Shown one piece after another: positions 8,884-17,214 of a stretch of DNA of 64,000 nucleotides. The position numbers and the translations under genes are program-made. A model generated the notes under the pieces. The model saw only the letters and a list, made by a program, of their open reading frames with translations. It was not told the origin of the DNA and made no database searches. Location: positions 62,001 to 126,000 of the forward strand of contig JAJYBU010000001.1 in the NCBI GenBank assembly GCA_021778845.1, read 5' to 3'. Position 1 is the stretch's first letter. Each line of letters opens with the position of its first letter. This stretch comes from Acidobacteriota bacterium. Its GTDB lineage: Bacteria > Acidobacteriota > Terriglobia > Terriglobales > Acidobacteriaceae.

Positions 8884-8988
8884 TGCCCTCTCAGGAATTC
8901 ATTGACCGACGGCGCCAGTAATAACTGCTACGGTATCAGGTGTCCCGCTTCCCGCTGCAGAGGGCGAGCGGCTGCTGTCCGAGCTGCT

Positions 8989-10137
8989 CTAATCGTGCCT
9001 CAGCGCATCCACCGGCGAGAGTTGGCCTGCGCGCCACGCCGGAAGCGCACCGGCGATCAGCCCGGCAACCACCGCGATTCCGAGCGCCTCGGCAAGAATT
9101 TGCCAGTGCAGTGACCCCGAAACGAAACTAGCGGTTTGTGGCAAAGATGCCAGCACCTGCAACGCACACCATCCCAAAGCGATACCGAACAATCCCCCGC
9201 CCAGGCCCAGGATGACGGCTTCAATCTCAATATGTGCTAGCACCAGCCAGCGGTTCCAGCCAATGGCGCGCAGGATGCCGATCTCCCGCGTGCGCTCGAA
9301 GACCGACATGGCCATGGTGTTCGCAATTCCCAGTATCCCGATCAGGATGGCGAGCGACGAGGTACCCCAGGCCGAAGCGTGGGCCAGCTTCACAAACTGA
9401 TTGTCGCTCGCGCGTTCCGCCGCCGGCACAGCGCGCAGTCCCGGCAGAGCCGATTCAATCTCAGCCTGCGCGTGCCTCATGTATTGCTCCGGCGTCTCTC
9501 CGCGAGGCGCTGGTCGCAGCCGGACATCAATCGTCGAAACTTTGCCCTGCAAGCTGCTCAAATTTTGCAACTGATCCAGCGGCATGATCACCGCAGCCGC
9601 CTCCAGCGTTGAAGCACCGTGATAGATGGCCGTAACCGTGAATGGCTTGCCCTGAATTTCAAGCATGTCGCCGGGTGCTTTCTTCAGATCCTGCGCGAGC
9701 AGATCGCCGAGCATGACTTCAGCGTGCCCGTCGCGAAATCTCTGCCCATTAAGAATCTGCAGCGAACGAAACTGAAATGCATCGGCCTTCCATCCATAGA
9801 CCAGCGCATTCACGTCCGGAGTCAGGTCCATCAGATTAAAAATCGTCGGCGAAGCCTGCGCCACATCGGGTAACGCCTTGAGCTTTACCGTCGTCGATTC
9901 GTCCAGCGACGTATTCAGGAACGTCCCACGAATCACGGCAATGTCCGTGCCGCTGCTGGAGTAAATACGCAACCACTGCTGCTCGAACGCACTCGAAAAT
10001 CCGACCAGGCCCACAAACGCGCCCACCGCCGTTCCGATTCCGGCCAGCGTGAGCAGAGTCCTCAACCACCGACGCTTCAGATTCTTCAAAACAAATCCCG
10101 TGAACGACAATGTTTTCGCCATGAACTTGGAATACAT
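8989..10137 (-). CDS. MacB/FtsX-type ABC transporter permease
   Basis: A 382-residue inner membrane protein with the MacB-like layout: one N-terminal membrane helix (about residues 25-50, LLTLAGIGTAVGAFVGLVGF), a periplasmic domain of about 200 residues, then three helices in the FtsX domain (SLAILIGILGIANTMAMSVF, then the REIGILRAIGW loop, and two further helices). The family couples ATP hydrolysis to export or to pulling on lipoproteins or antibiotics. No ATPase or adaptor gene is adjacent, which is unusual for the family. Two starts are possible: ATG 10137 with AAAGG touching it, or ATG 10122 with AAAGGA about 11 nt upstream. Confidence 0.8.
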   Translation of the reverse strand: MYSKFMAKTLSFTGFVLKNLKRRWLRTLLTLAGIGTAVGAFVGLVGFSSAFEQQWLRIYSSSGTDIAVIRGTFLNTSLDESTTVKLKALPDVAQASPTIFNLMDLTPDVNALVYGWKADAFQFRSLQILNGQRFRDGHAEVMLGDLLAQDLKKAPGDMLEIQGKPFTVTAIYHGASTLEAAAVIMPLDQLQNLSSLQGKVSTIDVRLRPAPRGETPEQYMRHAQAEIESALPGLRAVPAAERASDNQFVKLAHASAWGTSSLAILIGILGIANTMAMSVFERTREIGILRAIGWNRWLVLAHIEIEAVILGLGGGLFGIALGWCALQVLASLPQTASFVSGSLHWQILAEALGIAVVAGLIAGALPAWRAGQLSPVDALRHD

Positions 10138-10283
10138 CCTTTGGTCTTCGCGTTGAAGAAAGTTGGGCTGCGAGTTTATCCCGGCGTTATTCTTGGTCCC
10201 GGCGATGTTCGGTGAGCCTCTTCAGAATAGAAGGTCCAGGGTGTTATTTCCAATTTTTCGATCTCCGGCCGCCTGCTGCGTAG

Positions 10284-11159
10284 CTAGGATTCAGCCTGAT
10301 ACCAGCGATAACCGTGCTTCTGCTCCTGGTCGGCATCTTTCAGCCTATCCACAACCTGCTTGCGACGCAGGTTGCCCACCGCGGTGGTGATCAGGTCGAT
10401 CAGTGCGATCGGCGCCACGTAACTGGCGGCGAACGACAGACTGTTGATGGGGACGATCACAAGCTCATTCGAGAACCGCGCCATGGGCGAGAGCACCGAG
10501 TCGGTGATTCCGATGCAGTACGCTCCCTTCTCGCGGCCCTTCTGAATGCCCTCAATGGTCATCCGCAGTCCGCGGCGGAAGCTGACCCCGATGACAACGT
10601 CCTCTTCATCGACAGAACGCACCAGATGCGAGGCTCGACCAGGGTTCACTGCGGCCACCACCGGCAGCCCCGCGATGGTGAGATGGTATTCCATGTACTC
10701 CACCAGGCACGAGGCCATGTCGCCGCCAAGCAGCAGGACACGCTTCGCCTCATGGATTCGTATGGCGATGTTCAGCACCTGGTGGAGATCGATGTGATCC
10801 ATCACGAACTGCAGGTTCTCCTGAATCTGCTTGCGCGATCCCTTCAGGATCTTCGGGGTCTTGGTGTTGCCAACCGATTGCATGCTGTCCAGAATCGTTG
10901 CGCTGGTGACCGAGAGATCGTGGAGATAGTGCTGGAACGCCTTGTAGCTGCCGAAACCCAGGCTCTGGACGATGCGCACGATGGTCGCCGGTGCGGTACC
11001 CAGTCGCGTCGCCATGTCGCGCACATTCAGCAACACGAACTCGCGGGGGCTCTCCAAAACCGGACGGATGATGTGCTGGCGCTTTTCGCTTAGCTCGTTC
11101 AGACGAAGTTCCGGGACGGAGCGCAGTCCCGCACCTCTTAGATCTTTGCTGGCTGACAT
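10284..11159 (-). CDS. MurR/RpiR-family transcriptional regulator
   Basis: A 291-residue regulator with an N-terminal helix-turn-helix of the RpiR type (VRDMATRLGTAPATIVRIVQ, about residues 35-80) and a C-terminal SIS sugar-isomerase-like domain (RVLLLGGDMASCLVEYMEYH, then VVIGVSFRRGLRMTIEGIQK) that normally binds a phosphosugar. The ATG at 11159 is chosen because GAGGTGG lies upstream at good spacing; a longer frame to 11294 has an unlikely Ser/Gly-rich start. It is divergent from a TonB-dependent receptor and may control it in response to a sugar phosphate. That link is inference from gene order. Confidence 0.85.
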   Translation of the reverse strand: MSASKDLRGAGLRSVPELRLNELSEKRQHIIRPVLESPREFVLLNVRDMATRLGTAPATIVRIVQSLGFGSYKAFQHYLHDLSVTSATILDSMQSVGNTKTPKILKGSRKQIQENLQFVMDHIDLHQVLNIAIRIHEAKRVLLLGGDMASCLVEYMEYHLTIAGLPVVAAVNPGRASHLVRSVDEEDVVIGVSFRRGLRMTIEGIQKGREKGAYCIGITDSVLSPMARFSNELVIVPINSLSFAASYVAPIALIDLITTAVGNLRRKQVVDRLKDADQEQKHGYRWYQAES

Positions 11160-11754
11160 AGGCTGACCCACCTCGCGAAACGACGTGACATGCAGATGAA
11201 TATCCCACGGAACATCGGCTCCATGGAACACAGGAGAAGAACTTGCCGTAGAGCCGCAACCGCTGCGACCTACGCACGATCCAGGGGACGGCATCAGCGA
11301 CAGGAGCCCTGAAACATTGGAGCTATGCTAACCGAAAAGATCCGAGATGGAAGGAAACATTTGTTGCACTTGGAAAGAAAATTCGACATCCGAGCCAAAA
11401 AGTGACACATCAAAGCGCGCAGAAGAGCAGCCAGAGCGGGCTTGAACAACTCAGGATATTGCGCTGATAGATGTTCATTTGTGCCCGCTTTGACCTTAAG
11501 CAGTCGACGTATGCCGGCGATCCTGCGAGCTTATCCGCGAAACTACTTGACAATTCGTTCATGTTTCAATACCGTCTCCCATATTCTGAAAAATTTGATC
11601 CGCATGAAACAAACAATTCACAAGCTGCTTCGTTCGTAGATGTTTCGTGATCTCCAAACGGACCGACGGACTGCGAAGCGATGGTCGAGTCTGGGGAGCG
11701 CCATGGTTGCTGCATGGCTCAGAATTCTGCGTCAGTGGCTCAAGGAGGCAAGGT
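11160..11754. promoter_or_regulatory. Divergent regulator/receptor intergenic region with candidate receptor promoter
   Basis: No gene is seen in these 595 bp. A TTGACA lies at 11547-11552 with a weak TACCGT 17 bp downstream, a plausible promoter for the receptor. GAAAC (11539-11543) and GTTTC (11563-11567) bracket the -35 box, and another GAAAC occurs near 11606. The arms form a short inverted repeat that could be a regulator site. The rest is unremarkable. Confidence 0.4.
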
Positions 11755-14700
11755 ATGCATTTGCAATTACGTCGGATCGCATTTCGATTGGCAGTCGTGG
11801 CGCTGGTGGTGATTTCTGTCTGCGCGGCCACATGGGCGCAAACCGTAACAGGCTCTATCCGCGGCAGCGTGATGGATCAGACCGGCGCAGCCATCCCTGA
11901 GGCACAGATATCCGCGCGCAACATTAGCACCGGCGTTGTTACAACCACGGAGTCGGATGCCAGCGGCACCTACAACATCCAGACCCTCCCCATCGGCGCC
12001 TACATTGTTTCGGCCAAGAAGACAGGCTTCAAAATTACGGCTAATCGTCCGTTTTCACTGGAGATCGACCAGATTGCAAGGATCGATCTGAAACTCGAAG
12101 TCGGAGAAGTCACCACGACCGTTGATGTTGCGGCGGACTCCGGATCCATTCTTCAAACCGAGAGCGCGGCGCTGGGAACGACCATTACATCAAACACGCT
12201 GGAGAGCATGCCGCTGAGTGGTCAGAATTTTTCTGCGGCCACAATGTTTGTCCCCGGCGCTGTAGACCCGACCTATGGCTCGATGGGCAGCAGCCAGGGC
12301 ACCGAGCGCGACACGTCGTTCGCCAGTTCCACGCAGCCGTCCTTCAACGGCAACCGCATGCAGACGAACAACTACATCTTCGACGGCACCGACATCAATG
12401 AGCCGCTGCAGAACACCATCGCGTATAACCCCGCTCCCGAAGCCATCGGCCAGATGCGGGTCATCACCGGCAACGCTGAGGCGGAGTACGGCAACGTGAA
12501 CGGCGGCGAGATCATCATGGTCACCAAGTCCGGCACAAACAAATTCCATGGCAGCCTTTACTCTTTCTACGAAAACCAGAGCCTGACAGCGAACACCTGG
12601 AACAACAACTACAACCATCTTCCAAAGGGCGTGTTCCACCAGAACCAGTTCGGCGCCACCTTCGGAGGTCCGGTCTTCAAGGACAAGCTGTTCTTCTTTA
12701 TGGATTACGAGGGCTTCCGCAACACCGCATCCGGACTGGGTGTAGCTTCCGTGCCGACGCGCAGAATGCGCCTTGGCGACTTCTCCGAGTTCCTCGGTAC
12801 GGCGAACGATTTTGGCCAGGTAATCCCCAGCACATCCTACGTGCAGCTCTACAACACCTCCGCAGGCACAGCCACCGTCACGCCCTACGTGAACAATCAG
12901 ATTCCAGTAGATAATCCGGTGGCGGTATATCTCTTTGCACATCCCGAGGTCTACCCGCTGCCAAACCGCGCCAGCACCAACCCCAGGTCACCGGATTCGA
13001 GCGACTACCAGAACACGACCAAGTCCGTCGTCGTAAACAACCAGGGCGATATACGCGTTGACTACGTGCTGAACCAGCATGACAACCTCAACTCCCGCTT
13101 CACTCACGGCGGCTCCTACGATCTAACCCTCAAGCCCGTGCTCCCTATCACCTTCCCGGGCGGCGACGACTATCCCTACTGGGGCGGTGTCATCAACGAA
13201 GTGCACGTGTTCTCGAGCAATCTGCAGAATGAGTTCCGCGCGGGCTACTCGCGGGTCGTGCTGCTGGCGGGCATTCCCGTGGACAGCACCGGGCAGTTCG
13301 GCACTCGCGGCGACGCTGTAGTGGGCATTCCCTTTGCCTCGCAGCCGTACCCCGGCTTCACGCAGATCAACCTCTCCACCGTGGAAACGAACATGGGTAC
13401 CAGAGGCATCGTGCAGAATTACATCGACAATATCTTTGATTATGGCGACACGGTAACGTGGCTGCGCGGCAAGCACATCATCAAGGGCGGAGCCCAGATC
13501 CTGCGCTATCAGGAGAACAACTACTACGCCAGCAACAACGGCAACCTGGGTCAGTTCGCCTACAACGGCCAGTACACCAAGAACGCGAACGGCGTGCATG
13601 GAACCGGCTATGGCTATGCGGACTTCGTGTTGGACGACTCTGAATTGCAAGGAGTAGCCGGAACTGCCGGACGCATCGGTCAACGTCAGTATCGCCTGGC
13701 CTTCTTCGCTGAAGACGAGTGGAAGATCACCCCAACGTTCACCGCCAACATCGGCCTTCGCTACGGCTACGATCAACCGCTCTACGAGGTGAACAACAAG
13801 GAAGTCAACGTCAACGTCAACGACCCGCAGAGCTGCCCGAACTGCCTGCTCTATGCAGGCAAGAACGGCGCAAGCAATGCGCTGTACAACTCTTTTTATA
13901 AAGAGTTCATGCCTCGTCTTTCATTCACATGGCAGGCGAACCCCAGGATGGTGGTCCGTGGCGGCTACGGCATTACCGATGACTTTGAAGGCATGGGAGC
14001 CGCACAGCGTCTCTCCCAGAATCCACCCTTCATCGCGCAGTACCAGTACACCAGCCTCGCGCCAACGGCGACCAACCCGGGAACACCCATCAAGGCCAGC
14101 CAGGGCTTCACCGTAGGAACCTCCGTAGCGGGCTCGAACAAGTACAACGCCTGGGATCCGAACATCAAGCCGGCGTTGATTCAGCAGTTCAACCTCACCA
14201 CGGAGTTCCTGATCGCACCGAAGACGACCTTCCAGATGGGCTACGTCGGCCAACTCGGACAGCACCTCGTCATTCCAGTTCCGGCCAACCAGTACACCAC
14301 GCCTGGGCAGCCAACGACGGGTCCGTACTACGGTCTTGTCGGCGCTGGCGGCCAGGTCTACCTCACCACCGCAGAAGGCTATTCCAACTACAACGGCCTC
14401 CAGATCCAGCTTCGCCAGCGCGAATCGCATGGTCTGGAATACACCCTGAACTACACCTGGTCGAAGGTGATGACCAACAACCCCGGCTACTTCGGAATTG
14501 GCGGAGTGGATGGTGCCAGCGTGTATCCGCAAAACGCATACAACCCGCATGGCGACTACGGTCCCTCAGGTTTCGATACCCGCAACGCTCTAAACTTTGT
14601 CGGCACCTATGCGCTTCCGTTCGGACGTGGTCGCGAGTTTGGAGCCGACGTCAACCGGTTCGTCGACTGGGCGATCGGCGGGTGGAAGATCTCGGGCGAT

Positions 14701-15156
14701 GCCATTCTCTACTCCGGCTTTCCGATCACGCTCACCAGCACGAATGTCTCCAACACCAACAACGGAACGGCCCGCCCGAACCAGTATCAGAAGCTGGTCG
14801 TAACCGGCCGCACCCTGCAACACTGGTTTGGTACGGGTCCAACCGCTACACCCTGCACCGGCGCTTCGAACGGCACCTGCGCCTACGGTCCTGAACTCAT
14901 CAATACGTTTGGTACGGCTCGCGTCGGAACCGAACGCGCTCCGGGCTATCGCATCGTCGACATGTCCGCGTTCAAGGAATTCCGCACCTACAAGGAACAG
15001 ACCATCCTGTTCCGCGCGGACGCCTTCAATGCAGGCAACATCGCTTCCTATTCAGCTCCGGGCGCGGCGGTCACGACGCCCTCTACCTTCGGTCAAATCA
15101 CCAGCACTCTTTCACCGGCGCGTCAGTTCCAATTCTCTCTGAAGTACAAGTTCTAA
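11755..15156 (+). CDS. Oar-like TonB-dependent receptor with carboxypeptidase regulatory domain
   Basis: An 1,133-residue outer membrane protein. The ATG at 11755 has AAGGAGG 6 nt upstream and begins a good signal peptide (RLAVVALVVISVCAATWAQ). Residues about 25-105 form a carboxypeptidase regulatory-like beta-sandwich (GSIRGSVMDQTGAAIPEAQI). A plug domain follows (LESMPLSGQNFSAATMFVPG; NGGEIIMVTKSGTNKFHGSL), then a long barrel ending in aromatic SLKYKF, the usual outer membrane targeting end. Such receptors are expanded in Acidobacteria and usually import glycans, peptides or metal complexes. The ligand is unknown. The divergent RpiR-type regulator suggests a sugar-linked substrate. Confidence 0.88.
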   Translation: MHLQLRRIAFRLAVVALVVISVCAATWAQTVTGSIRGSVMDQTGAAIPEAQISARNISTGVVTTTESDASGTYNIQTLPIGAYIVSAKKTGFKITANRPFSLEIDQIARIDLKLEVGEVTTTVDVAADSGSILQTESAALGTTITSNTLESMPLSGQNFSAATMFVPGAVDPTYGSMGSSQGTERDTSFASSTQPSFNGNRMQTNNYIFDGTDINEPLQNTIAYNPAPEAIGQMRVITGNAEAEYGNVNGGEIIMVTKSGTNKFHGSLYSFYENQSLTANTWNNNYNHLPKGVFHQNQFGATFGGPVFKDKLFFFMDYEGFRNTASGLGVASVPTRRMRLGDFSEFLGTANDFGQVIPSTSYVQLYNTSAGTATVTPYVNNQIPVDNPVAVYLFAHPEVYPLPNRASTNPRSPDSSDYQNTTKSVVVNNQGDIRVDYVLNQHDNLNSRFTHGGSYDLTLKPVLPITFPGGDDYPYWGGVINEVHVFSSNLQNEFRAGYSRVVLLAGIPVDSTGQFGTRGDAVVGIPFASQPYPGFTQINLSTVETNMGTRGIVQNYIDNIFDYGDTVTWLRGKHIIKGGAQILRYQENNYYASNNGNLGQFAYNGQYTKNANGVHGTGYGYADFVLDDSELQGVAGTAGRIGQRQYRLAFFAEDEWKITPTFTANIGLRYGYDQPLYEVNNKEVNVNVNDPQSCPNCLLYAGKNGASNALYNSFYKEFMPRLSFTWQANPRMVVRGGYGITDDFEGMGAAQRLSQNPPFIAQYQYTSLAPTATNPGTPIKASQGFTVGTSVAGSNKYNAWDPNIKPALIQQFNLTTEFLIAPKTTFQMGYVGQLGQHLVIPVPANQYTTPGQPTTGPYYGLVGAGGQVYLTTAEGYSNYNGLQIQLRQRESHGLEYTLNYTWSKVMTNNPGYFGIGGVDGASVYPQNAYNPHGDYGPSGFDTRNALNFVGTYALPFGRGREFGADVNRFVDWAIGGWKISGDAILYSGFPITLTSTNVSNTNNGTARPNQYQKLVVTGRTLQHWFGTGPTATPCTGASNGTCAYGPELINTFGTARVGTERAPGYRIVDMSAFKEFRTYKEQTILFRADAFNAGNIASYSAPGAAVTTPSTFGQITSTLSPARQFQFSLKYKF

Positions 15157-15172
15157 CCGCGCAGCGCATCAA

Positions 15173-15208
15173 GCACAACGGCGTTCGCTTCGGCGAACGC
15201 CGTTGTGC
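15173..15208. terminator. Perfect 16-bp stem with TTCG tetraloop after the receptor gene
   Basis: GCACAACGGCGTTCGC (15173-15188), TTCG loop, and an exact complement at 15193-15208, starting 17 bp after the receptor stop codon. UUCG loops are exceptionally stable. There is no T-tract on either side, so it may work as a Rho-assisted or bidirectional block between the convergent receptor and channel genes. Confidence 0.65.
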
Positions 15209-15340
15209 GTCCAGTGGAAGGTCACCTTGCCATCGGAACTCCATCGCGTGAAAGATGGCGCACCGAATCCACCGCACACGAACCCCGCACCAGTCCTCGC
15301 CCCATCCCCCGGTCCATCCCCCGCTCCATCCCCCGCTCCG

Positions 15341-16555
15341 TCAATTCCTGCCTCTCTCATCGTCCAGATGCGCCGCCGTAGACTGCGCGCTCACATGCGC
15401 CGACAGCCGATCTGCAATCGCGCCGGGCGACCGCAACTCCGCGACAGTCGACCACCCATCCCGCCGCTTTTGCGGATCAGGCAGCGGCGGCGCCCACGCC
15501 GGCAGCCGCAGCCGCAGATAATCTCCCAGCGCGCACGCATGTGGCTCATACAGCGCACGAATCGCCATCAGCCGTTCCCGCGCCCCCAGGTCTCCGCACA
15601 ACGAGAACCCTGCCTCAGCCAGCAGGCTGCACAGTCGCGCATACTCCTCATCGCCCAGCCGCGTGAGCGGCTCCCTGCGCAGCCGCTGCTCGCTGCGCTC
15701 CTGCTGAAACACATGGCCCAGATCCACCAGCGTATGCCGTCCAATCGCAAACGTAAGCTGTGCCTGCCGCGTGCTCGGTCCCTCGATCGTCGTAATCAGC
15801 AAAGCGCACGTATCGAGCACGGCGGTCAGCGCCGCCAGCCAGCTCTGGTTATCGTGCTGCGATCGGTAGTAGCAAAGAATCGGGTACGAGATATGCGTCT
15901 CCAGCATCTCCGCGCACCACCGCTCCCACTCCGCCAGCAGCGCCGTCAGCGCATGGTGGCCGCCGTTGAAGTTGTGCCGGAACAGCAGTTCTCCGGCTGT
16001 CGGGGGCGAGCCTGCGCGCGCATCCAGCAACGCCACGGAGATCTCGCGCGTCGAGAACGCCGTGTACAGCACTGGCAGATAGCCAATCACCAGCGCCACG
16101 AATCCCAGCCCCGTCCCCGCCTCGACCACAATCAGCATCCGCGCCATATGCGTTGTTGGCTGCACGTCTCCGAGGCCCAGCGTAAACAGCGTCGTTCCGC
16201 TCACGTACAGGCAACTCCGCAGCCGCTCGAACGCCGTCACCGGGTGCATCGGATCGTTGAACGGCATGTGCATTCCAAAGTAGATCAGCGCATACGCAGC
16301 CGCCAGCAACGCCGCCCACAGCACAAACAGCAGCAGCAGCGACAGCGGCCCATAGAAGCTGTACATCTGCTCCCGCGTGCGGCGCACCGGCCAGTGGCCG
16401 CTCACCCACCGCCACGGCGACCAGGTAGCCGCGAAGAACACGCGCGTAATCTGGAACCGTCCCACCGGACGCCGCGGCAGAATCACCGTCTGAAAGGCAT
16501 CCAGCAGCACCCCTGCCAGAAACAAACAACCGAAGATGACCGCAGCAGTGTGCAT
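15341..16555 (-). CDS. Two-pore-type potassium channel family protein
   Basis: A 404-residue membrane protein of the ion-channel superfamily. Helices appear at about residues 5-27 (VIFGCLFLAGVLLDAFQTVI), 70-92 (LLLLFVLWAALLAAAYALIY) and 138-160, with a re-entrant pore segment between (CLYVSGTTLFTLGLGDVQP). The filter reads T-L-G-L-G-D instead of the usual T-V-G-Y-G-D. About 240 cytoplasmic residues follow with no domain I recognise. The ATG at 16555 is chosen because the longer frame to 16651 runs through an AT-rich stretch that looks like promoter DNA. Ion selectivity cannot be stated. Confidence 0.7.
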   Translation of the reverse strand: MHTAAVIFGCLFLAGVLLDAFQTVILPRRPVGRFQITRVFFAATWSPWRWVSGHWPVRRTREQMYSFYGPLSLLLLFVLWAALLAAAYALIYFGMHMPFNDPMHPVTAFERLRSCLYVSGTTLFTLGLGDVQPTTHMARMLIVVEAGTGLGFVALVIGYLPVLYTAFSTREISVALLDARAGSPPTAGELLFRHNFNGGHHALTALLAEWERWCAEMLETHISYPILCYYRSQHDNQSWLAALTAVLDTCALLITTIEGPSTRQAQLTFAIGRHTLVDLGHVFQQERSEQRLRREPLTRLGDEEYARLCSLLAEAGFSLCGDLGARERLMAIRALYEPHACALGDYLRLRLPAWAPPLPDPQKRRDGWSTVAELRSPGAIADRLSAHVSAQSTAAHLDDERGRN

Positions 16556-16744
16556 GACAACGACTCTAACGCTATTCGGCCACAAAATATAAATCTTGAA
16601 TAATTTGCATTGCGCGTCTAGCTTTTTTCCGTATGTCGGGTCTAACATCATAGCTAAAGGCTGACGTCGTGTACGGTATTCGGCGTCGCTCTCTCACGCA
16701 AAAGCAACCAGATTTCCTCAGTGCAGCTGGGCCCGAGGTGTCTC

Positions 16745-17119
16745 ATGAAACAGCGTGTTCTAGTCGTCGATGACGACCGTCTGGTAGCCGACACACTTAA
16801 TCTTGTCTTCCAAGCCAATGGCTACGAGTCCGAAGCCGTCTACTCCGCTGCCGACGCCCTTGCACGAGCCCGCACCTTTACGCCGGGACTTCTGCTTTGC
16901 GATATCTCCATGCCCGACGAAAACGGCCTGCAACTCGCCGAGACCCTCCAGCAGGAGATGCCCAGTTGCAAACTCCTGATGCTCACCGCCTACGCCAGCA
17001 ATGTCATCAAGGTCGAGCAGCACGCCTCGCGCACCCAGCGCCCGCTCAAGCTGCTCAGCAAACCCTGCCGCCCCGAGATCCTCCTCCGCGAAGCCCACGA
17101 ACTCCTCCAGACAGCTTAA
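16745..17119 (+). CDS. Single-domain response regulator (CheY-like)
   Basis: A 124-residue receiver domain with nothing attached. The acidic pocket is VVDDD near residue 10, the phosphorylated aspartate is D53 (LLCDISMPDENG), the switch threonine is T81 (MLTAY) and the lysine is K106 (LLSKPCRP). The output must come through a partner protein, or it serves as a phosphate sink. No histidine kinase is nearby. ATG 16745 has GAGGTG upstream, while an earlier GTG at 16721 does not. It is divergent from the channel gene across about 190 bp. Confidence 0.88.
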   Translation: MKQRVLVVDDDRLVADTLNLVFQANGYESEAVYSAADALARARTFTPGLLLCDISMPDENGLQLAETLQQEMPSCKLLMLTAYASNVIKVEQHASRTQRPLKLLSKPCRPEILLREAHELLQTA

Positions 17120-17214
17120 AGCGCACGAAGCAGACAACGCCCAACCGGCCATTGCGGCGCGGCTGGTGAGGTTTGGATTCAGAGGTTGGCGAGGCGTCGT
17201 ACACTCATCACAAG

